Below, one piece after another: positions 38,640 to 49,520 of a stretch of DNA of 64,000 nucleotides. Every line of letters starts with the position of its first letter. Positions within the stretch are counted from its first letter, which is position 1. Location: assembly GCF_018394335.1 (NCBI RefSeq), contig NZ_CP074572.1, positions 3,658,001-3,722,000 of the forward strand. The letters are read 5' to 3'. The stretch is from Shewanella dokdonensis (GTDB lineage: Bacteria > Pseudomonadota > Gammaproteobacteria > Enterobacterales > Shewanellaceae). The notes under the pieces were generated by a model that saw nothing but the letters and a program-made list of their open reading frames with translations, searched no databases and was not told the origin of the DNA. A program made the translations under genes and the position numbers.

Positions 38640-40916
38640 ATGACAATCCTGCTATTGCTTATCCTCGTGCTGGTAGCGCTGTTTTTTGTACGGGATGTAC
38701 GAATGCAGTTTGTGACTAAGCCGGTACTCGCATTTTTCCGAAAAGTATTGCCACCTTTGTCTGATACTGAACGTCAGGCGATGGAAGCGGGTGATGTCTG
38801 GTGGGAGGCCGAGCTATTTCGCGGTAAGCCTAACTGGGACAAGCTGCACGATTATGGCAAGCCTACACTGTCATCCGAAGAAAAAGCCTTTATTGATAAT
38901 CAGGTGATGACAGTTCTGAGCATGATTGATGATTATGACATCGTTAATCAACGGCGAGATCTGCCGCCTGAACTCTGGGATTATTTCAAACGTGAAGGCT
39001 TTTTTGCGTTGATCATTCCCAAGAAATATGGCGGTAAGGGCTTTTCTGCCTATGCTAATTCCACCATTGTCAGCAAAATAGCCAGTCGCAGTCTCAGCGC
39101 TGCGGTCACCGTGATGGTGCCTAACTCGCTTGGCCCCGGCGAACTGCTGACTCACTATGGAACGCAAGAGCAGAAGGAACATTGGTTACCCGCGTTGGCG
39201 AAAGGGGAGGAAATTCCTTGCTTTGCGCTGACGGGCCCAGAAGCAGGCTCGGATGCGGGCGCTATTCCCGACGAAGGCATTGTCTGCCGCGGTAAGCACA
39301 ATGGTGAAGACGTCCTCGGCCTTAAGCTCACCTGGAATAAACGCTATATCACCTTGGCTCCCGTTGCCACTGTGCTTGGACTGGCATTCAAGATGAAAGA
39401 TCCTCAGGGATTGTTAGGTGACACAGTAGAATTGGGGATTACTTGTGCCTTGATCCCCACCAAGCACAAAGGGGTCAAAATTGGTCGCCGCCATGACCCA
39501 TTGCATATGGCCTTTATGAACGGCACCACCCAGGGTAAGGATGTTTTTATCCCGTTAGACTGGATTATTGGTGGCCCTCAATATGCCGGTAAAGGCTGGC
39601 GCATGTTAGTGGAATGCTTATCTGCTGGTCGTGGGATATCGCTGCCCGCTTTAGCGACAGCTTCTGGCCATTTGGCCACCAAAACCACTACAGCTTATGC
39701 TTATATCCGCAAACAATTTGGGTTGTCTATTGGGCAGTTTGAAGGGGTGCAGGAGGCTTTGGCGAGAATTATTGCCAACACTTATCAGCTGGAGGCCGCT
39801 CGGCGTTTGACTACCACAGGTATTGACTTAAAAGTGAAGCCTTCTGTGGTCACCGCGATTGCTAAATATCACATGACCGAGTTAGGCCGGCAGGTGATGA
39901 ATGATGCAATGGATATTCAGTCCGGTAAGGGGATCCAGATGGGGCCTAAAAATTATCTGGCCCACGGTTATATGGCTAACCCGATTTCTATCACAGTTGA
40001 AGGTGCCAACATCCTAACTCGCAGCTTGATGATCTTCGGTCAAGGGGCAACGCGTTGCCATCCCTATGTCTTGGCCGAAATGGAAGCCGCGGGGATGAGT
40101 GATGAAACCGAAGCTCTCCACCGTTTTGATGCATTACTGATGGGACATATTGGTTACGCCTTGCGTAATGCTTTTGCCAGCATTGGTCACGCTCTGAGTG
40201 GTAGTTATTTTGCAGCAGCGCCCGTCAGTGGTGATACCCGCCGCTACTATAAGCAGATGTCGCGGATGTCAGCGGCGCTGGCTTTTATTACCGATATTGC
40301 CATGTTGGTACTCGGTGGCGATCTGAAGCGAAAAGAGATGATCTCGGCGCGATTGGGCGATGTGTTAAGTCAGCTGTATCTGGGTTCTGCCACGTTGAAA
40401 TTATTTGAAGATCACGGACGGCAATTTGATGAACTTCCGGTAGTTAAACATGCGATGGAAACCCGTTTGCAATTGGCCGCGGCAGCACTGGAAGGCACTA
40501 TTCGTAATTTCCCGAATAGACTTTTGGCTTGGGTAATGCGATTACTGGTGTTCCCTATCGGTAATTGGTTTAAAGGGCCGACGGATAAACTGAGTAGTAG
40601 TGTGGCTGCTAGTTTGCAAAAACCGTCACCGATCCGTGAACGTCTGACCTTCCTGTGTCCAGACATTGCTGCCGATAAAAGCGGTATTGCTGAGGTGGAA
40701 GCGGCATTCCAGGCGGTTTATAAGTGCCGTGACATCAATGCTAAAATCCGTGAAGCACAGAAACAGGGTAATTTGGCTAAACAGCAGTCTTTAGAGCTGT
40801 TGTGTGATGTTGCTGTAGAAAAAGGCATCATCAATGAAGATGAGAAATCGCGGTTACTGGCAGCAGACAAATTGCGCATTAACGCTATTAATGTAGATGA
40901 TTTTGCGAAGTTATAA
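38640..40916 (+). CDS. fadE: Acyl-CoA dehydrogenase FadE
   Basis: 758 residues. First oxidation step of fatty-acid beta-oxidation, using FAD. An N-terminal hydrophobic segment (LLLLILVLVALFFV) is a probable membrane anchor. The dehydrogenase core has CFALTGPEAGSDAGAIPD and YIRKQFGLSIGQFEGVQEALARI, and the long C-terminal extension is that of FadE. Follows psrA by 15 bp, so the regulator and its target share a transcript. FadR is also present in the window. Frame intact. Confidence 0.95.
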   Translation: MTILLLLILVLVALFFVRDVRMQFVTKPVLAFFRKVLPPLSDTERQAMEAGDVWWEAELFRGKPNWDKLHDYGKPTLSSEEKAFIDNQVMTVLSMIDDYDIVNQRRDLPPELWDYFKREGFFALIIPKKYGGKGFSAYANSTIVSKIASRSLSAAVTVMVPNSLGPGELLTHYGTQEQKEHWLPALAKGEEIPCFALTGPEAGSDAGAIPDEGIVCRGKHNGEDVLGLKLTWNKRYITLAPVATVLGLAFKMKDPQGLLGDTVELGITCALIPTKHKGVKIGRRHDPLHMAFMNGTTQGKDVFIPLDWIIGGPQYAGKGWRMLVECLSAGRGISLPALATASGHLATKTTTAYAYIRKQFGLSIGQFEGVQEALARIIANTYQLEAARRLTTTGIDLKVKPSVVTAIAKYHMTELGRQVMNDAMDIQSGKGIQMGPKNYLAHGYMANPISITVEGANILTRSLMIFGQGATRCHPYVLAEMEAAGMSDETEALHRFDALLMGHIGYALRNAFASIGHALSGSYFAAAPVSGDTRRYYKQMSRMSAALAFITDIAMLVLGGDLKRKEMISARLGDVLSQLYLGSATLKLFEDHGRQFDELPVVKHAMETRLQLAAAALEGTIRNFPNRLLAWVMRLLVFPIGNWFKGPTDKLSSSVAASLQKPSPIRERLTFLCPDIAADKSGIAEVEAAFQAVYKCRDINAKIREAQKQGNLAKQQSLELLCDVAVEKGIINEDEKSRLLAADKLRINAINVDDFAKL

Positions 40917-40943
40917 CCTGAATATCATCAGGTTAGCCGACAA

Positions 40944-40972
40944 TAAAAAAGGTACGCCATGCGTACCTTTTT
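40944..40972. terminator. Bidirectional terminator between fadE and pykA
   Basis: GGTACGC (40951-40957), CAT, GCGTACC (40961-40967), with A6 on the left and T5 on the right; serves both convergent genes. Confidence 0.85.
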
Positions 40973-40991
40973 CACATCTAGCAGGCTAAGG

Positions 40992-42428
40992 CTAAGGCAC
41001 GATCAGCACTTTACAGGTATTGGTACCGCCAATGGTTTCCATCACGTCGCCTTTGGTCATCAGTACCATATCACCACTATGGATATAGCCTTTATCTCGT
41101 AAGCATTCCAACGCCGCTTGAGCCAGAAAATCTGGTGCATGTAGCGCAGAATCAAATTCAACTGGGTACACTCCACGATACAAGGCCATCGCCGATAACG
41201 TACGCTGATGGCGTGTCAATGCAAAAATTGGCAATGCGGAACTGATCCGCGACATCAATTTAGGAGTCGCACCTGACTCAGTCAGCGCCACAATGGCTTT
41301 GACCGCTTCTAGATGGTTGGCGGCATACATAGTGGCCAACGCAATGGTTTCTTCAACTGTGCTAAAGCTTTGATCTAAGCGATGTTTAGACACGCGAATA
41401 CTGGGGTGGGCTTCCGCTCCCAAGCAAACGCGCGCCATTGCTGCTACCGTTTCTTCGGGGAAACTACCTGCGGCGGTTTCTGCTGACAGCATCACTGCAT
41501 CAGTTCCATCCAGTACGGCGTTGGCAACATCCATAACTTCGGCACGCGTTGGCATGGGATTGGTGATCATCGATTCCATCATTTGTGTCGCGGTAATCAC
41601 CACTTTGTTTAATTGGCGCGAACGACTGATAAGTTTCTTCTGCACGGCAACCAGTGCCGGATCACCAATTTCCACGCCTAAATCGCCACGAGCGACCATC
41701 ACAGCATCAGAGGCATTGATAACATCGTCGATGGCTTCATCTGAGGCGACCGCTTCGGCACGTTCAACTTTGGCAACGATCAGTGCATTACTGCCGGCTT
41801 CTTGTGCCAACTGGCGAGCATATGTCAGATCGGCACCTGATCGCGGAAATGAAACGGCCAGATAATCCACTTTGATTGCGGCAGCGGTAATAATATCGCG
41901 TTTGTCTTTATCGGTGAGTGCTGCCGCAGACAAGCCGCCGCCACGTTTATTGATACCTTTATTGTTGGAAAGCGGCCCGGCAACAGTGACTTTGGTGTGC
42001 ACTTTACGTCCGGCAACCTCGGTCACTTGCAGTTGTACTCGACCATCATCCAGCATCAGAACATCGCCAACCTTCACATCGTCTGGCAGTTCTTTATAGT
42101 CAATACCTACCTGGTGGACATCTCCTTCACCTTTAGCCAGTTCGGCATCCAGTATGAAATCCTGGCCGAGCGTGAGCTGAACTTTATTATCCTTAAAGGT
42201 GGATACGCGGATTTTGGGACCTTGTAGATCCCCCAGAATAGCAATTTGTACGCCGAGTTCTTTAGCAATATTGCGGGCATCGGTGGCGCGTTTGATGTGA
42301 TCTTCTGCGGAGCCATGGGAAAAATTGAGGCGGACAACATTGGCACCTGCGGCAATGATACGGCGCAAGTTATCATCACGGTCAGTTGCTGGCCCTAGGG
42401 TTGTAACAATTTTAGTCCTGCGAAACAT
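40992..42428 (-). CDS. pykA: Pyruvate kinase
   Basis: 478 residues from ATG 42428 ([20 protein letters not shown]). Converts PEP and ADP to pyruvate and ATP. Active-site segments [28 protein letters not shown] and [10 protein letters not shown] are intact, and the C-terminal regulatory domain ends NTCKVLIVP. The PykA type is typical of ED-pathway users. A candidate HexR site lies 65 bp upstream. An earlier in-frame start (42455) is not preferred. Confidence 0.94.
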   Translation of the reverse strand: MFRRTKIVTTLGPATDRDDNLRRIIAAGANVVRLNFSHGSAEDHIKRATDARNIAKELGVQIAILGDLQGPKIRVSTFKDNKVQLTLGQDFILDAELAKGEGDVHQVGIDYKELPDDVKVGDVLMLDDGRVQLQVTEVAGRKVHTKVTVAGPLSNNKGINKRGGGLSAAALTDKDKRDIITAAAIKVDYLAVSFPRSGADLTYARQLAQEAGSNALIVAKVERAEAVASDEAIDDVINASDAVMVARGDLGVEIGDPALVAVQKKLISRSRQLNKVVITATQMMESMITNPMPTRAEVMDVANAVLDGTDAVMLSAETAAGSFPEETVAAMARVCLGAEAHPSIRVSKHRLDQSFSTVEETIALATMYAANHLEAVKAIVALTESGATPKLMSRISSALPIFALTRHQRTLSAMALYRGVYPVEFDSALHAPDFLAQAALECLRDKGYIHSGDMVLMTKGDVMETIGGTNTCKVLIVP

Positions 42429-42492
42429 GGTGCTTATACCCCATAAAGTTTGCATATAATCTGGCTATATCTTAACAGAGTTACCTATATTT

Positions 42493-42507
42493 TGTAGGAA
42501 AGTTACA
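42493..42507. promoter_or_regulatory. Candidate HexR operator upstream of pykA
   Basis: TGTAGGAAAGTTACA matches 11 of 15 bases of TGTAATTAAATTACA, the HexR-type palindrome I recall for this group, keeping both TGTA/TTACA ends. Position suits control of pykA. Confidence 0.55.
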
Positions 42508-42559
42508 AACAAAAATCTCTCACAAACATGTTTAAAATTTGTGAATTTAGACAAAAGTG

Positions 42560-42596
42560 TATAAAAAATAAGCGGCTGGTGTGAGCCAGCCGCTTA
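42560..42596 (-). terminator. Rho-independent terminator after hexR
   Basis: TAAGCGGCTGG / CCAGCCGCTTA, an 11-bp stem with a 6-nt loop. On the minus strand it is followed by ATTTTTT. Confidence 0.85.
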
Positions 42597-42620
42597 TAAA
42601 CAAGCATTTCGATGTTGTTG

Positions 42621-43474
42621 TTACATCACATCGGTTTTTTCTACGCGAGATTCTTTAAGGACTTCCTTAACCCGTTTTAGGCTCTCACGGAAGCGAGGAC
42701 CGCGGCGCAGTGTAAAACCTGTAGCCAGCACATCAATGATCACCAATTGTGCTAGCCGTGAAGCCATCGGCAGATACATGTCGGTATCTTCAGGGACTTC
42801 CATGGTGACCGGCAGGGTGCATTCACGTGATAACGGCGAGTTGCGAGCGGTTATCGCGATCACGGCTGCACCGTTCTCTTTCGCAAGCCTCGCGATATCC
42901 AGCAAGGACTTGGTACGACCAGTGTGTGAGATCAGCACCACCACATCACCTTCATTACTGTTAATACAGCTCATGCGTTGCATTAACACATCATCGAAAC
43001 ATACGACCGGTACATTGAAACGGAAAAATTTGTTTTGGGCATCGTGGGCTACAGCCGCGGAGGCTCCCAGGCCAAAAAACGAGATTTTATTGGCTTGGTC
43101 AACACATCAACCGCGCGGTTGATGGCGAGAGGATCAACACTCTGGCGGGCGGTATCGAGTGCAGCCATGGAAGATTCGAAAATCTTGTTGGTGTAGGAGT
43201 CCGGGGAGTCATCTTCTTCTACATGACGACTCACGTAGGGCGTACCATTGGCCAGACTCTGTGCCAAATGCAATTTAAAATCAGGGAATCCTTTGGTATC
43301 CAGTCGGCGGCAGAAGCGGTTTACTGTGGGCTCACTTACATCTGCCATTTTCGCTAAAGTAGCTATGCTGGAATGGATAGCTGTTTGCGGAGATGCCAGA
43401 ATAACCTCTGCCACTTTACGCTCAGATTTGCTGAAATGAGGCAGGTTCTTTTGAACCTTTTCTAAAGTATTCAT
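42621..43474 (-). CDS. hexR: HexR regulator (one frame change)
   Basis: RpiR-family regulator of central carbon genes, responsive to KDPG. 284 residues restored. N-terminal HTH MNTLEKVQKNLPHFSKSERK and DVSEPTVNRFCRRLDTKGFPDF; C-terminal SIS sugar-phosphate domain with ISHTGRTKSLLDIA. One G missing near 43092; restored joint DVLTKANKISFFGLGASAAVAHDAQ. Divergent from zwf, its expected target. Confidence 0.93.
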
Positions 43475-43819
43475 ATGTTATTAAGTCCGCTGGCCAAATG
43501 ATTATGTAATTTTATTAGTTTCTTTGCTGTAAGTTTTTCAATATTTAACATCAATCTGGTGTGATGTGCTGATACGCTTAAGAACAATATTAACCTGCGT
43601 AAACGCCGATTGTGATAGGGTTTACCACTTTGTGAGCATAACAGATTTATGCCGTAGCTGACCAGCAATATAGCCATAGCTGGTGGGTAAATAATAGATG
43701 CGGTTTTATATTTTTGTTGTTATATTACAACAAAAATGTATGTCGATTTCCTAATGCGTGGTTGTCGCTTGGATCTGTTAAAGTGACTGCCACCCTCATC
43801 GAAAGGAGAGAGTTTAGTG
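43475..43819. promoter_or_regulatory. hexR-zwf divergent control region
   Basis: 345 bp between divergent genes, AT-rich, without a convincing gene. It contains an inverted repeat TTTTTGTTGT (43711-43720) / ACAACAAAAA (43727-43736) carrying the candidate HexR site. An AAAGGAGAG purine-rich ribosome-binding site precedes zwf. Confidence 0.65.
43715..43729. promoter_or_regulatory. Candidate HexR operator upstream of zwf
   Basis: TGTTGTTATATTACA matches 12 of 15 bases of TGTAATTAAATTACA and lies within a larger 10-bp-arm inverted repeat, 91 bp before zwf. Confidence 0.65.
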
Positions 43820-45291
43820 ATGGGCAAATCATCATCCGAGACCAAAGCTTGCGATTTTGTGCTCTTTGGCGCTAAAGGAGACCTGGCCCGACGCAAATTG
43901 TTGCCATCCCTTTATCAGTTAGATAAGGCCAATTTGCTGCACCAAGATACTCGTATCATCGGCGTTGCCAAAGACGCTTTCACCCAGGAAGAGTTTCTCG
44001 AGCGCGTTACCCAATCTATCAATAAATTCGTGAAAGAAGAGATATGCCAGCAAACGCTACAGCGTTTTTGGGGCGTTGTCATTATATTGGTACTAATTTC
44101 ACTGATGTCGACGGTTATGCCGCTTTTCATGAAATTCTGGATAGCCAGAGTCGCGTCATGGTGAATTACTTTGCAACGCCGCCAGCCATCTTTGGCGATA
44201 TCTGCCGTTGTCTGCATGAGCAGGGGCTGATCAATCCTGACACCCGTGTCGTACTGGAAAAACCTATCGGTTCCGATCTGGTTTCCTCACGCGTCATCAA
44301 TGATCAGGTATCGGCATATTTTGCGGAACGCCAAGTTTACCGTATCGATCATTATCTGGGTAAAGAAACCGTACAGAACCTGGTAGCGCTGCGTTTTGCC
44401 AATTCACTGTTTGCCTCTAAATGGGATAATCGCACCATAGATCATGTGCAGATCACTGTGGCGGAAGAGGTTGGAATCGAAGGTCGCTGGGGCTATTTTG
44501 ATAAAGCTGGCCAGATGCGCGACATGATCCAGAACCATCTGTTACAGGTGCTAACCTTGATTGCCATGGATCCACCAGTGAATCTTGATGCTGACAGTAT
44601 CCGTGACGAAAAGGTAAAAGTCCTGAAATCGTTACGCCCAATCACAATGGACAATGTCTTCGAGAATACCGTCCGTGGGCAGTATTCAGCCGGTTTTCTG
44701 AAAGGCTCGCCGGTGCCCGGTTATCTGGAAGAAGAGGGCGCGAATGTTGAGTCCAATACCGAGACTTTTGTGGCCCTGCGGGTGGATATTGATAACTGGC
44801 GTTGGGCTGGCGTGCCTTTTTACTTGCGCAGTGGTAAACGGATGCCGTTCAAGAGTTCTGAAATTGTTATCTACTTTAAGAATCCTCCCCATAACCTCTA
44901 TCGCTCCAGCTACCGTAATTTGCCGCCCAATAAATTAACGATTCGTCTGCAACCGCACGAAGGGGTGGAAATTCAGATGATGAACAAGGTACCTGGGCTG
45001 GAGCAAAAACAACGGCTGCAAACGACCAAGCTGGACTTGAGCTTCTCCGATACCTTTAAGAATGAACGTATCCCTGATGCCTATGAACGGTTGCTACTGG
45101 AAGCTATGTTGGGAAATCAGGCGTTGTTTGTGCGCCGCGATGAAGTGGAACAGGCATGGACTTGGGTGGACGGTATTATTCAGTCATGGGCTCAGAGCAA
45201 TGAAAAGCCCAAGCCTTATCCTGCCGGTACCTGGGGGCCAGTTGCATCGGTGGCATTGATCACCAAAGACGGACGTTCCTGGGACGAATAA
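43820..45291 (+). CDS. zwf: Glucose-6-phosphate 1-dehydrogenase (one frame change)
   Basis: 490 residues restored. Oxidises glucose-6-phosphate to 6-phosphogluconolactone with NADP. Nucleotide motif [17 protein letters not shown] near residue 17; active-site [13 protein letters not shown]. One T missing in T5 44065-44069; the restored joint is [17 protein letters not shown]. Start ATG 43820; GTG 43817 is in frame but less likely. First gene of zwf-pgl-edd-eda. Confidence 0.94.
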
Positions 45292-45300
45292 GGAGGCCGC

Positions 45301-46005
45301 ATGCTGAAAGAAACGGTATTCAAATCTTTTGATTCAAAAGAACAACTGGAACAGCAACTTGCTGACCGTATCGCGACGGCGTTACAAGCAGCGATAGATA
45401 GTCGCGGCAAGGCTAGTTTAGTGGTGTCTGGTGGAAACACCCCCATTGGCCTGTTCGACAAGCTAAGCCGTAAAGTGCTGGACTGGAGCGAAGTGTTTAT
45501 AACACTGGCTGATGAGCGTTGGGTAGATACCGAAAGTGCAGATTCCAATGAGCACTTGGTGCGTCAGCACCTGTTACAGCATGTAGCCGCCAGTGCCAAA
45601 TTTCGTGGGTTGAAGAATATGTTTGCCACCGCAGCAGCTGGGGTGGCGATGACCACAGAGCAACTGGCGAATATTCCGCGTCCGTTTGATGTGGTGGTGT
45701 TAGGCATGGGAAATGACGGCCATACCTGTTCCTGGTTCCCTAGTGCGCCAGTGGCGGAACTACAACAAGCGTTGACTACAGACGCCCTGTTGTGTGCTAC
45801 GCATCCACAAGCGGCAGCCCATGCGCGAATTACCTTAACTCGCCAAGCCATACTTGGTAGCCGCCAGATATACCTGCATCTGGTTGGGCAGCAAAAACTG
45901 GACGTTTACCATCAGGCGCTCGCGGCAGACGATATCATGGAAATGCCGATTAGGGCGATCCTGTCCCAGCACAAAATTCCCGTGGATGTGTACTGGGCCG
46001 CATAA
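45301..46005 (+). CDS. pgl: 6-phosphogluconolactonase
   Basis: 234 residues, DevB/SOL type. Hydrolyses the zwf product to 6-phosphogluconate. LVVSGGNTPIGLFDKLS near residue 40 and LGMGNDGHTCSWFPSAP near residue 135 are family motifs (usual GxGxDGHxASLFP, with S-W here). RBS AGGAGG ends just before the ATG, 9 bp after zwf. Confidence 0.92.
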   Translation: MLKETVFKSFDSKEQLEQQLADRIATALQAAIDSRGKASLVVSGGNTPIGLFDKLSRKVLDWSEVFITLADERWVDTESADSNEHLVRQHLLQHVAASAKFRGLKNMFATAAAGVAMTTEQLANIPRPFDVVVLGMGNDGHTCSWFPSAPVAELQQALTTDALLCATHPQAAAHARITLTRQAILGSRQIYLHLVGQQKLDVYHQALAADDIMEMPIRAILSQHKIPVDVYWAA

Positions 46006-46014
46006 GGAGAAGTT

Positions 46015-47841
46015 ATGAATCCGACCATTAAGGCGGTTACCGAACGAATAATCGCCCGTAGCAAGGCTAGCAGAGAAAAATACCTGGCAGCCATTCATGA
46101 AGCAAAGGCCAACGGGGTTTACCGCGCGAGTCTTGGTTGTGGCAACTTAGCCCATGGCTTTGCCGCGTGTCAGACCGATGACAAACAGTCTCTCAGACAA
46201 CTGACTAAAGCGAATATCGGAATTGTCACTGCATACAACGATATGTTATCGGCCCATCAACCCTACGAACACTACCCACAAATTCTGCGGGATGCCTGCC
46301 ATCAAGTCGGCAGTGTGGCACAGGTGGCGGCTGGGGTTCCAGCTATGTGTGATGGTGTCACCCAAGGGCAACCTGGTATGGAGCTGAGCCTTATCAGCCG
46401 TGAAGTCATTGCCATGGCCACGGCGGTTGGGTTGTCACACAATATGTTTGACGGTGCCTTGTTATTAGGGATTTGCGACAAGATTGTTCCTGGACTACTG
46501 ATCGGTGCCTTGAGCTTTGGTCATCTGCCCATGTTGTTTGTGCCAGCTGGGCCAATGCGCTCAGGTATTCCCAACAAAGAAAAAGCCCGAGTACGACAGA
46601 AGTTTGCGCAGGGATTGGTAGATAGAGAAGCCTTGTTGGAAGCCGAGTCTAAATCTTATCACAGCGCTGGCACCTGCACTTTTTACGGTACCGCCAACAG
46701 TAATCAGCTGGTACTGGAAGTGATGGGGCTGCAATTACCCGGTTCCTCATTTGTTAATCCCGATGAACCACTACGTTTGGCATTGACGCAAGCCGCCGCC
46801 AAGCAGGTTTGTCGTCTAACGGCCTTGGGGACTCAATACACACCCATAGGTGAACTGGTATCTGAAAAATCTATTGTCAATGGGGTGGTGGCGCTATTGG
46901 CGACAGGCGGCTCTACTAATTTGACTATTCATTTGGTGGCGGCGGCAAGAGCCGCAGGCATTATCATCAACTGGGATGACTTTGCTGAGTTGTCTGACGT
47001 TGTCCCGCTATTGGCAAAAGTGTATCCCAACGGTCAGGCGGATATTAACCATTTTCACGCCGCTGGCGGCATGGCACTGTTGATCCGCCAATTATTGGCA
47101 GCAGGTTTGCTGCATGAAGATGTGAATACTGTGGCTGGCTTTGGTCTGGCGCGTTATACCCAAGAGCCTAAATTACTGGCTGAAGGATTAACCTGGGTTG
47201 ATGGGCCTAGCGAGAGTCTTGATCCCGAGGTGCTGACCTCAGTTGATAAGCCATTCCAGCACAACGGCGGTCTGAAATTGCTTACGGGCAATCTGGGACG
47301 CGCAGTGATGAAGATTTCGGCAGTAGGTGAAAGCCACCGCATTGTTGAAGCGGAAGCGGTCGTGGTTGACGACCAGCATAAACTCAATGAGTTGTTCAGC
47401 AGCGGGCAACTTAATCGAGACTGTGTGGTGGTGGTTAAGGGGCAAGGGCCGAAAGCCAATGGTATGCCAGAGCTACATAAGCTGACGCCATTACTGGGCT
47501 CATTACAGGATCAAGGTTACCACGTTGCCTTGGTGACGGATGGGCGTATGTCAGGCGCTTCTGGCAAAGTTCCAGCCGCAATTCATTTGTCACCAGAGGC
47601 GTTGGATGGTGGGCTTATCGCCAAAGTACGCAATGGCGACCGGATCCGCGTTGATGCGGTTAAAGGTGAAATATCATTGTTGGTTGCTGATGACGAATTA
47701 GCACTGCGGAGTGCTGAGGCTGTACCACTACGACAGGTACGTTATGGCATGGGCCGGGAATTGTTCACTGCACTTCGGGCTAATTTCAGTAGCCCGGAAA
47801 CTGGCGCCCGTAGCACCAGTGCCATTGACGATTTTTATTAA
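46015..47841 (+). CDS. edd: 6-phosphogluconate dehydratase
   Basis: 608 residues, the standard Edd length. Dehydrates 6-phosphogluconate to KDPG; IlvD/Edd family 4Fe-4S enzyme. Motifs [20 protein letters not shown] (Cys ligand), CDKIVPG and [11 protein letters not shown] are intact. Ends [13 protein letters not shown]. 9 bp after pgl with AAGGAGA upstream, 18 bp before eda. Frame intact. Confidence 0.96.
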   Translation: MNPTIKAVTERIIARSKASREKYLAAIHEAKANGVYRASLGCGNLAHGFAACQTDDKQSLRQLTKANIGIVTAYNDMLSAHQPYEHYPQILRDACHQVGSVAQVAAGVPAMCDGVTQGQPGMELSLISREVIAMATAVGLSHNMFDGALLLGICDKIVPGLLIGALSFGHLPMLFVPAGPMRSGIPNKEKARVRQKFAQGLVDREALLEAESKSYHSAGTCTFYGTANSNQLVLEVMGLQLPGSSFVNPDEPLRLALTQAAAKQVCRLTALGTQYTPIGELVSEKSIVNGVVALLATGGSTNLTIHLVAAARAAGIIINWDDFAELSDVVPLLAKVYPNGQADINHFHAAGGMALLIRQLLAAGLLHEDVNTVAGFGLARYTQEPKLLAEGLTWVDGPSESLDPEVLTSVDKPFQHNGGLKLLTGNLGRAVMKISAVGESHRIVEAEAVVVDDQHKLNELFSSGQLNRDCVVVVKGQGPKANGMPELHKLTPLLGSLQDQGYHVALVTDGRMSGASGKVPAAIHLSPEALDGGLIAKVRNGDRIRVDAVKGEISLLVADDELALRSAEAVPLRQVRYGMGRELFTALRANFSSPETGARSTSAIDDFY

Positions 47842-47859
47842 CCATTTAGGAGCCGTAAC

Positions 47860-48506
47860 ATGACACAGAACAACTGGTCGTTGCAGCCAGAGGCGATTTT
47901 CGCGCTGAGCCCCATTATTCCTGTAATGGTTATCAATAAAATTGAACACGCAGTACCACTAGCTAAGGCGCTGGTTGCTGGGGAATTCGGGTGCTTGAAG
48001 TGACATTGAGAACGCCATGTGCACTCGATGCGATCAAAAAAATTGCAGCGGAAGTACCAGAAGCTGTGGTTGGCGCCGGTACTATTCTCAATCAGAATAT
48101 GTTGCTAGAAGCTGAAGCTGCCGGTGCTCAATTTGCTATCACGCCGGGCGCCACTGAAGCATTACTGAAAGCGGGAAAGGCCGGACATATCCCGTTAATT
48201 CCTGGAGTTGCCAGTATTTCAGAGATCATGGAAGGTCTCAGTGAAGATTATCGCTACTTTAAGTTTTTCCCCGCAGAAGCCTCTGGCGGTGTCAAAGCAT
48301 TAAAGGCATTTGCAGGACCGCTGGCAGATGTACATTTCTGTCCGACTGGTGGCATTACACTGGAAAACTATCGCGATTATTTAGCGCTACCCAATGTGGA
48401 TTGCATCGGTGGTAGCTGGGTGGCACCGGTAACGGCGATGGACAATGGGGATTGGCAACAAATAACCCAATTGTGCCAACAGGCGCTAAATGGCCTTGAA
48501 CGCTAA
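47860..48506 (+). CDS. eda: KDPG aldolase (one frame change)
   Basis: 215 residues restored from ATG 47860 ([20 protein letters not shown]). Splits KDPG into pyruvate and glyceraldehyde-3-phosphate, also a 4-hydroxy-2-oxoglutarate aldolase. Glu/Lys catalytic regions [13 protein letters not shown] and [12 protein letters not shown] (Schiff-base Lys). One G missing in G4 47980-47983; the restored joint is [17 protein letters not shown]. Completes the Entner-Doudoroff route of this operon. Confidence 0.93.
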
Positions 48507-48522
48507 AAACGGCTGCTAATGT

Positions 48523-48556
48523 AAAAAGCCACTTAAGTGCTAAGTGGCTTTTTTTA
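48523..48556 (+). terminator. Rho-independent terminator after eda
   Basis: AAAAAGCCACTTA / TAAGTGGCTTTTTT with a 5-nt loop; A-run on the other side makes it usable in both directions. Confidence 0.88.
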
Positions 48557-48570
48557 TGAGCTTGAAAGAC

Positions 48571-48750
48571 TCAGGATTTCTCCTGGTCATCTTCTTGTTT
48601 GTCTGCTGTATCTTTCTGTTTGTTCGCCGGTTTCTGCGGCTGACCAAAAGGTGGCAGCTTGAACTTTGAGCTATATTTCAATACCGCCAGATTGCTGAAT
48701 ATGACGCCAATCACCAGTAATATGATGAGCCATACTTCCCAGTCAGACAT
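48571..48750 (-). CDS. DUF2897-type small membrane protein
   Basis: 59 residues from ATG 48750: MSDWEVWLIILLVIGVIFSN forms one membrane helix, then AVLKYSSKFKLPPFGQP and a hydrophilic Lys/Asp/Gln-rich tail ending DDQEKS. The short helix followed by (A)LKY(S/T)(S/A)K matches what I recall of the DUF2897 family. Function unknown. Lies 12 bp after kdsB on the same strand, so likely the last gene of that unit. Confidence 0.7.
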   Translation of the reverse strand: MSDWEVWLIILLVIGVIFSNLAVLKYSSKFKLPPFGQPQKPANKQKDTADKQEDDQEKS

Positions 48751-48762
48751 AAGTCACCCTAT

Positions 48763-49500
48763 TTAATCCACGGCGAGACGTTGTTCACAGTGACGGATAT
48801 CTTCTGGCGTATCAACTTCTGGTGAATCAAAGGCGCTGATAGCAATCTTAATCGGATGACCATATTCTAGCGCCCGCAATTGCTCCAGCTTTTCCAAATT
48901 TTCCAGCCGCCCCATGGGGAGTTTGGCAAAGGTTTCAACAAAACGCCGGGTGTAAGCGTAAACCCCTAAGTGCTTGTATACGGGATATTCTTTTACATCG
49001 CGACCAAAGGGAATGCAGGCTCTGGAAAAATACAGCGCAAAGTTGTTGTTATCAAACACCATCTTAACGTGCTTAGGGTCGTCCAGTTCAACCGGATCGG
49101 TGATTTGATAGGCGAGGGTCGCCATTTCAAATTCACCAGGATGTTGCTTAAACAACTCGACAATTTGCTCGATAGAGATGGGATCAATCAGTGGTTGATC
49201 GCCTTGCAGATTGACAACCAGATCATCGTCTGCCAGCCCCAGTTGGCTAATGGCATCATTGATGCGGTCAGTACCCGAAGCGGCGGCAGGATCGGTCATG
49301 ATCACTTTTCCACCAAAACTTTCTACAGCCTGTTTGATACGTTCATCATCGGTTGCCACATAGATATTATCGAGTCCTTTCGCCAGCAACGCTCTTTCAT
49401 ATACGCGCTGGATCATTGGCTTGCCGTTAATCGGTGCCAAAGGTTTGCCGGCAAAACGGCTGGAACCATAACGTGCAGGGATTAACAGGGTAACATTCAT
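48763..49500 (-). CDS. kdsB: CMP-Kdo8N/CMP-Kdo synthetase
   Basis: 245 residues. Activates the eight-carbon sugar with CTP for lipid A-core assembly. N-terminal nucleotide motif [18 protein letters not shown], catalytic ATDDERI and [10 protein letters not shown] are intact. In Shewanella the KdsB next to kdnAB prefers 8-amino-3,8-dideoxy-manno-octulosonate (Kdo8N); that preference is inferred here from the neighbours. Confidence 0.94.
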   Translation of the reverse strand: MNVTLLIPARYGSSRFAGKPLAPINGKPMIQRVYERALLAKGLDNIYVATDDERIKQAVESFGGKVIMTDPAAASGTDRINDAISQLGLADDDLVVNLQGDQPLIDPISIEQIVELFKQHPGEFEMATLAYQITDPVELDDPKHVKMVFDNNNFALYFSRACIPFGRDVKEYPVYKHLGVYAYTRRFVETFAKLPMGRLENLEKLEQLRALEYGHPIKIAISAFDSPEVDTPEDIRHCEQRLAVD

Positions 49501-49520
49501 TGAGAGACCTATATAAATGA

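Noticed and set aside
48970-49485. Rightward frame opposite kdsB
   Set aside because: Antisense shadow; kdsB is fully conserved on the other strand.
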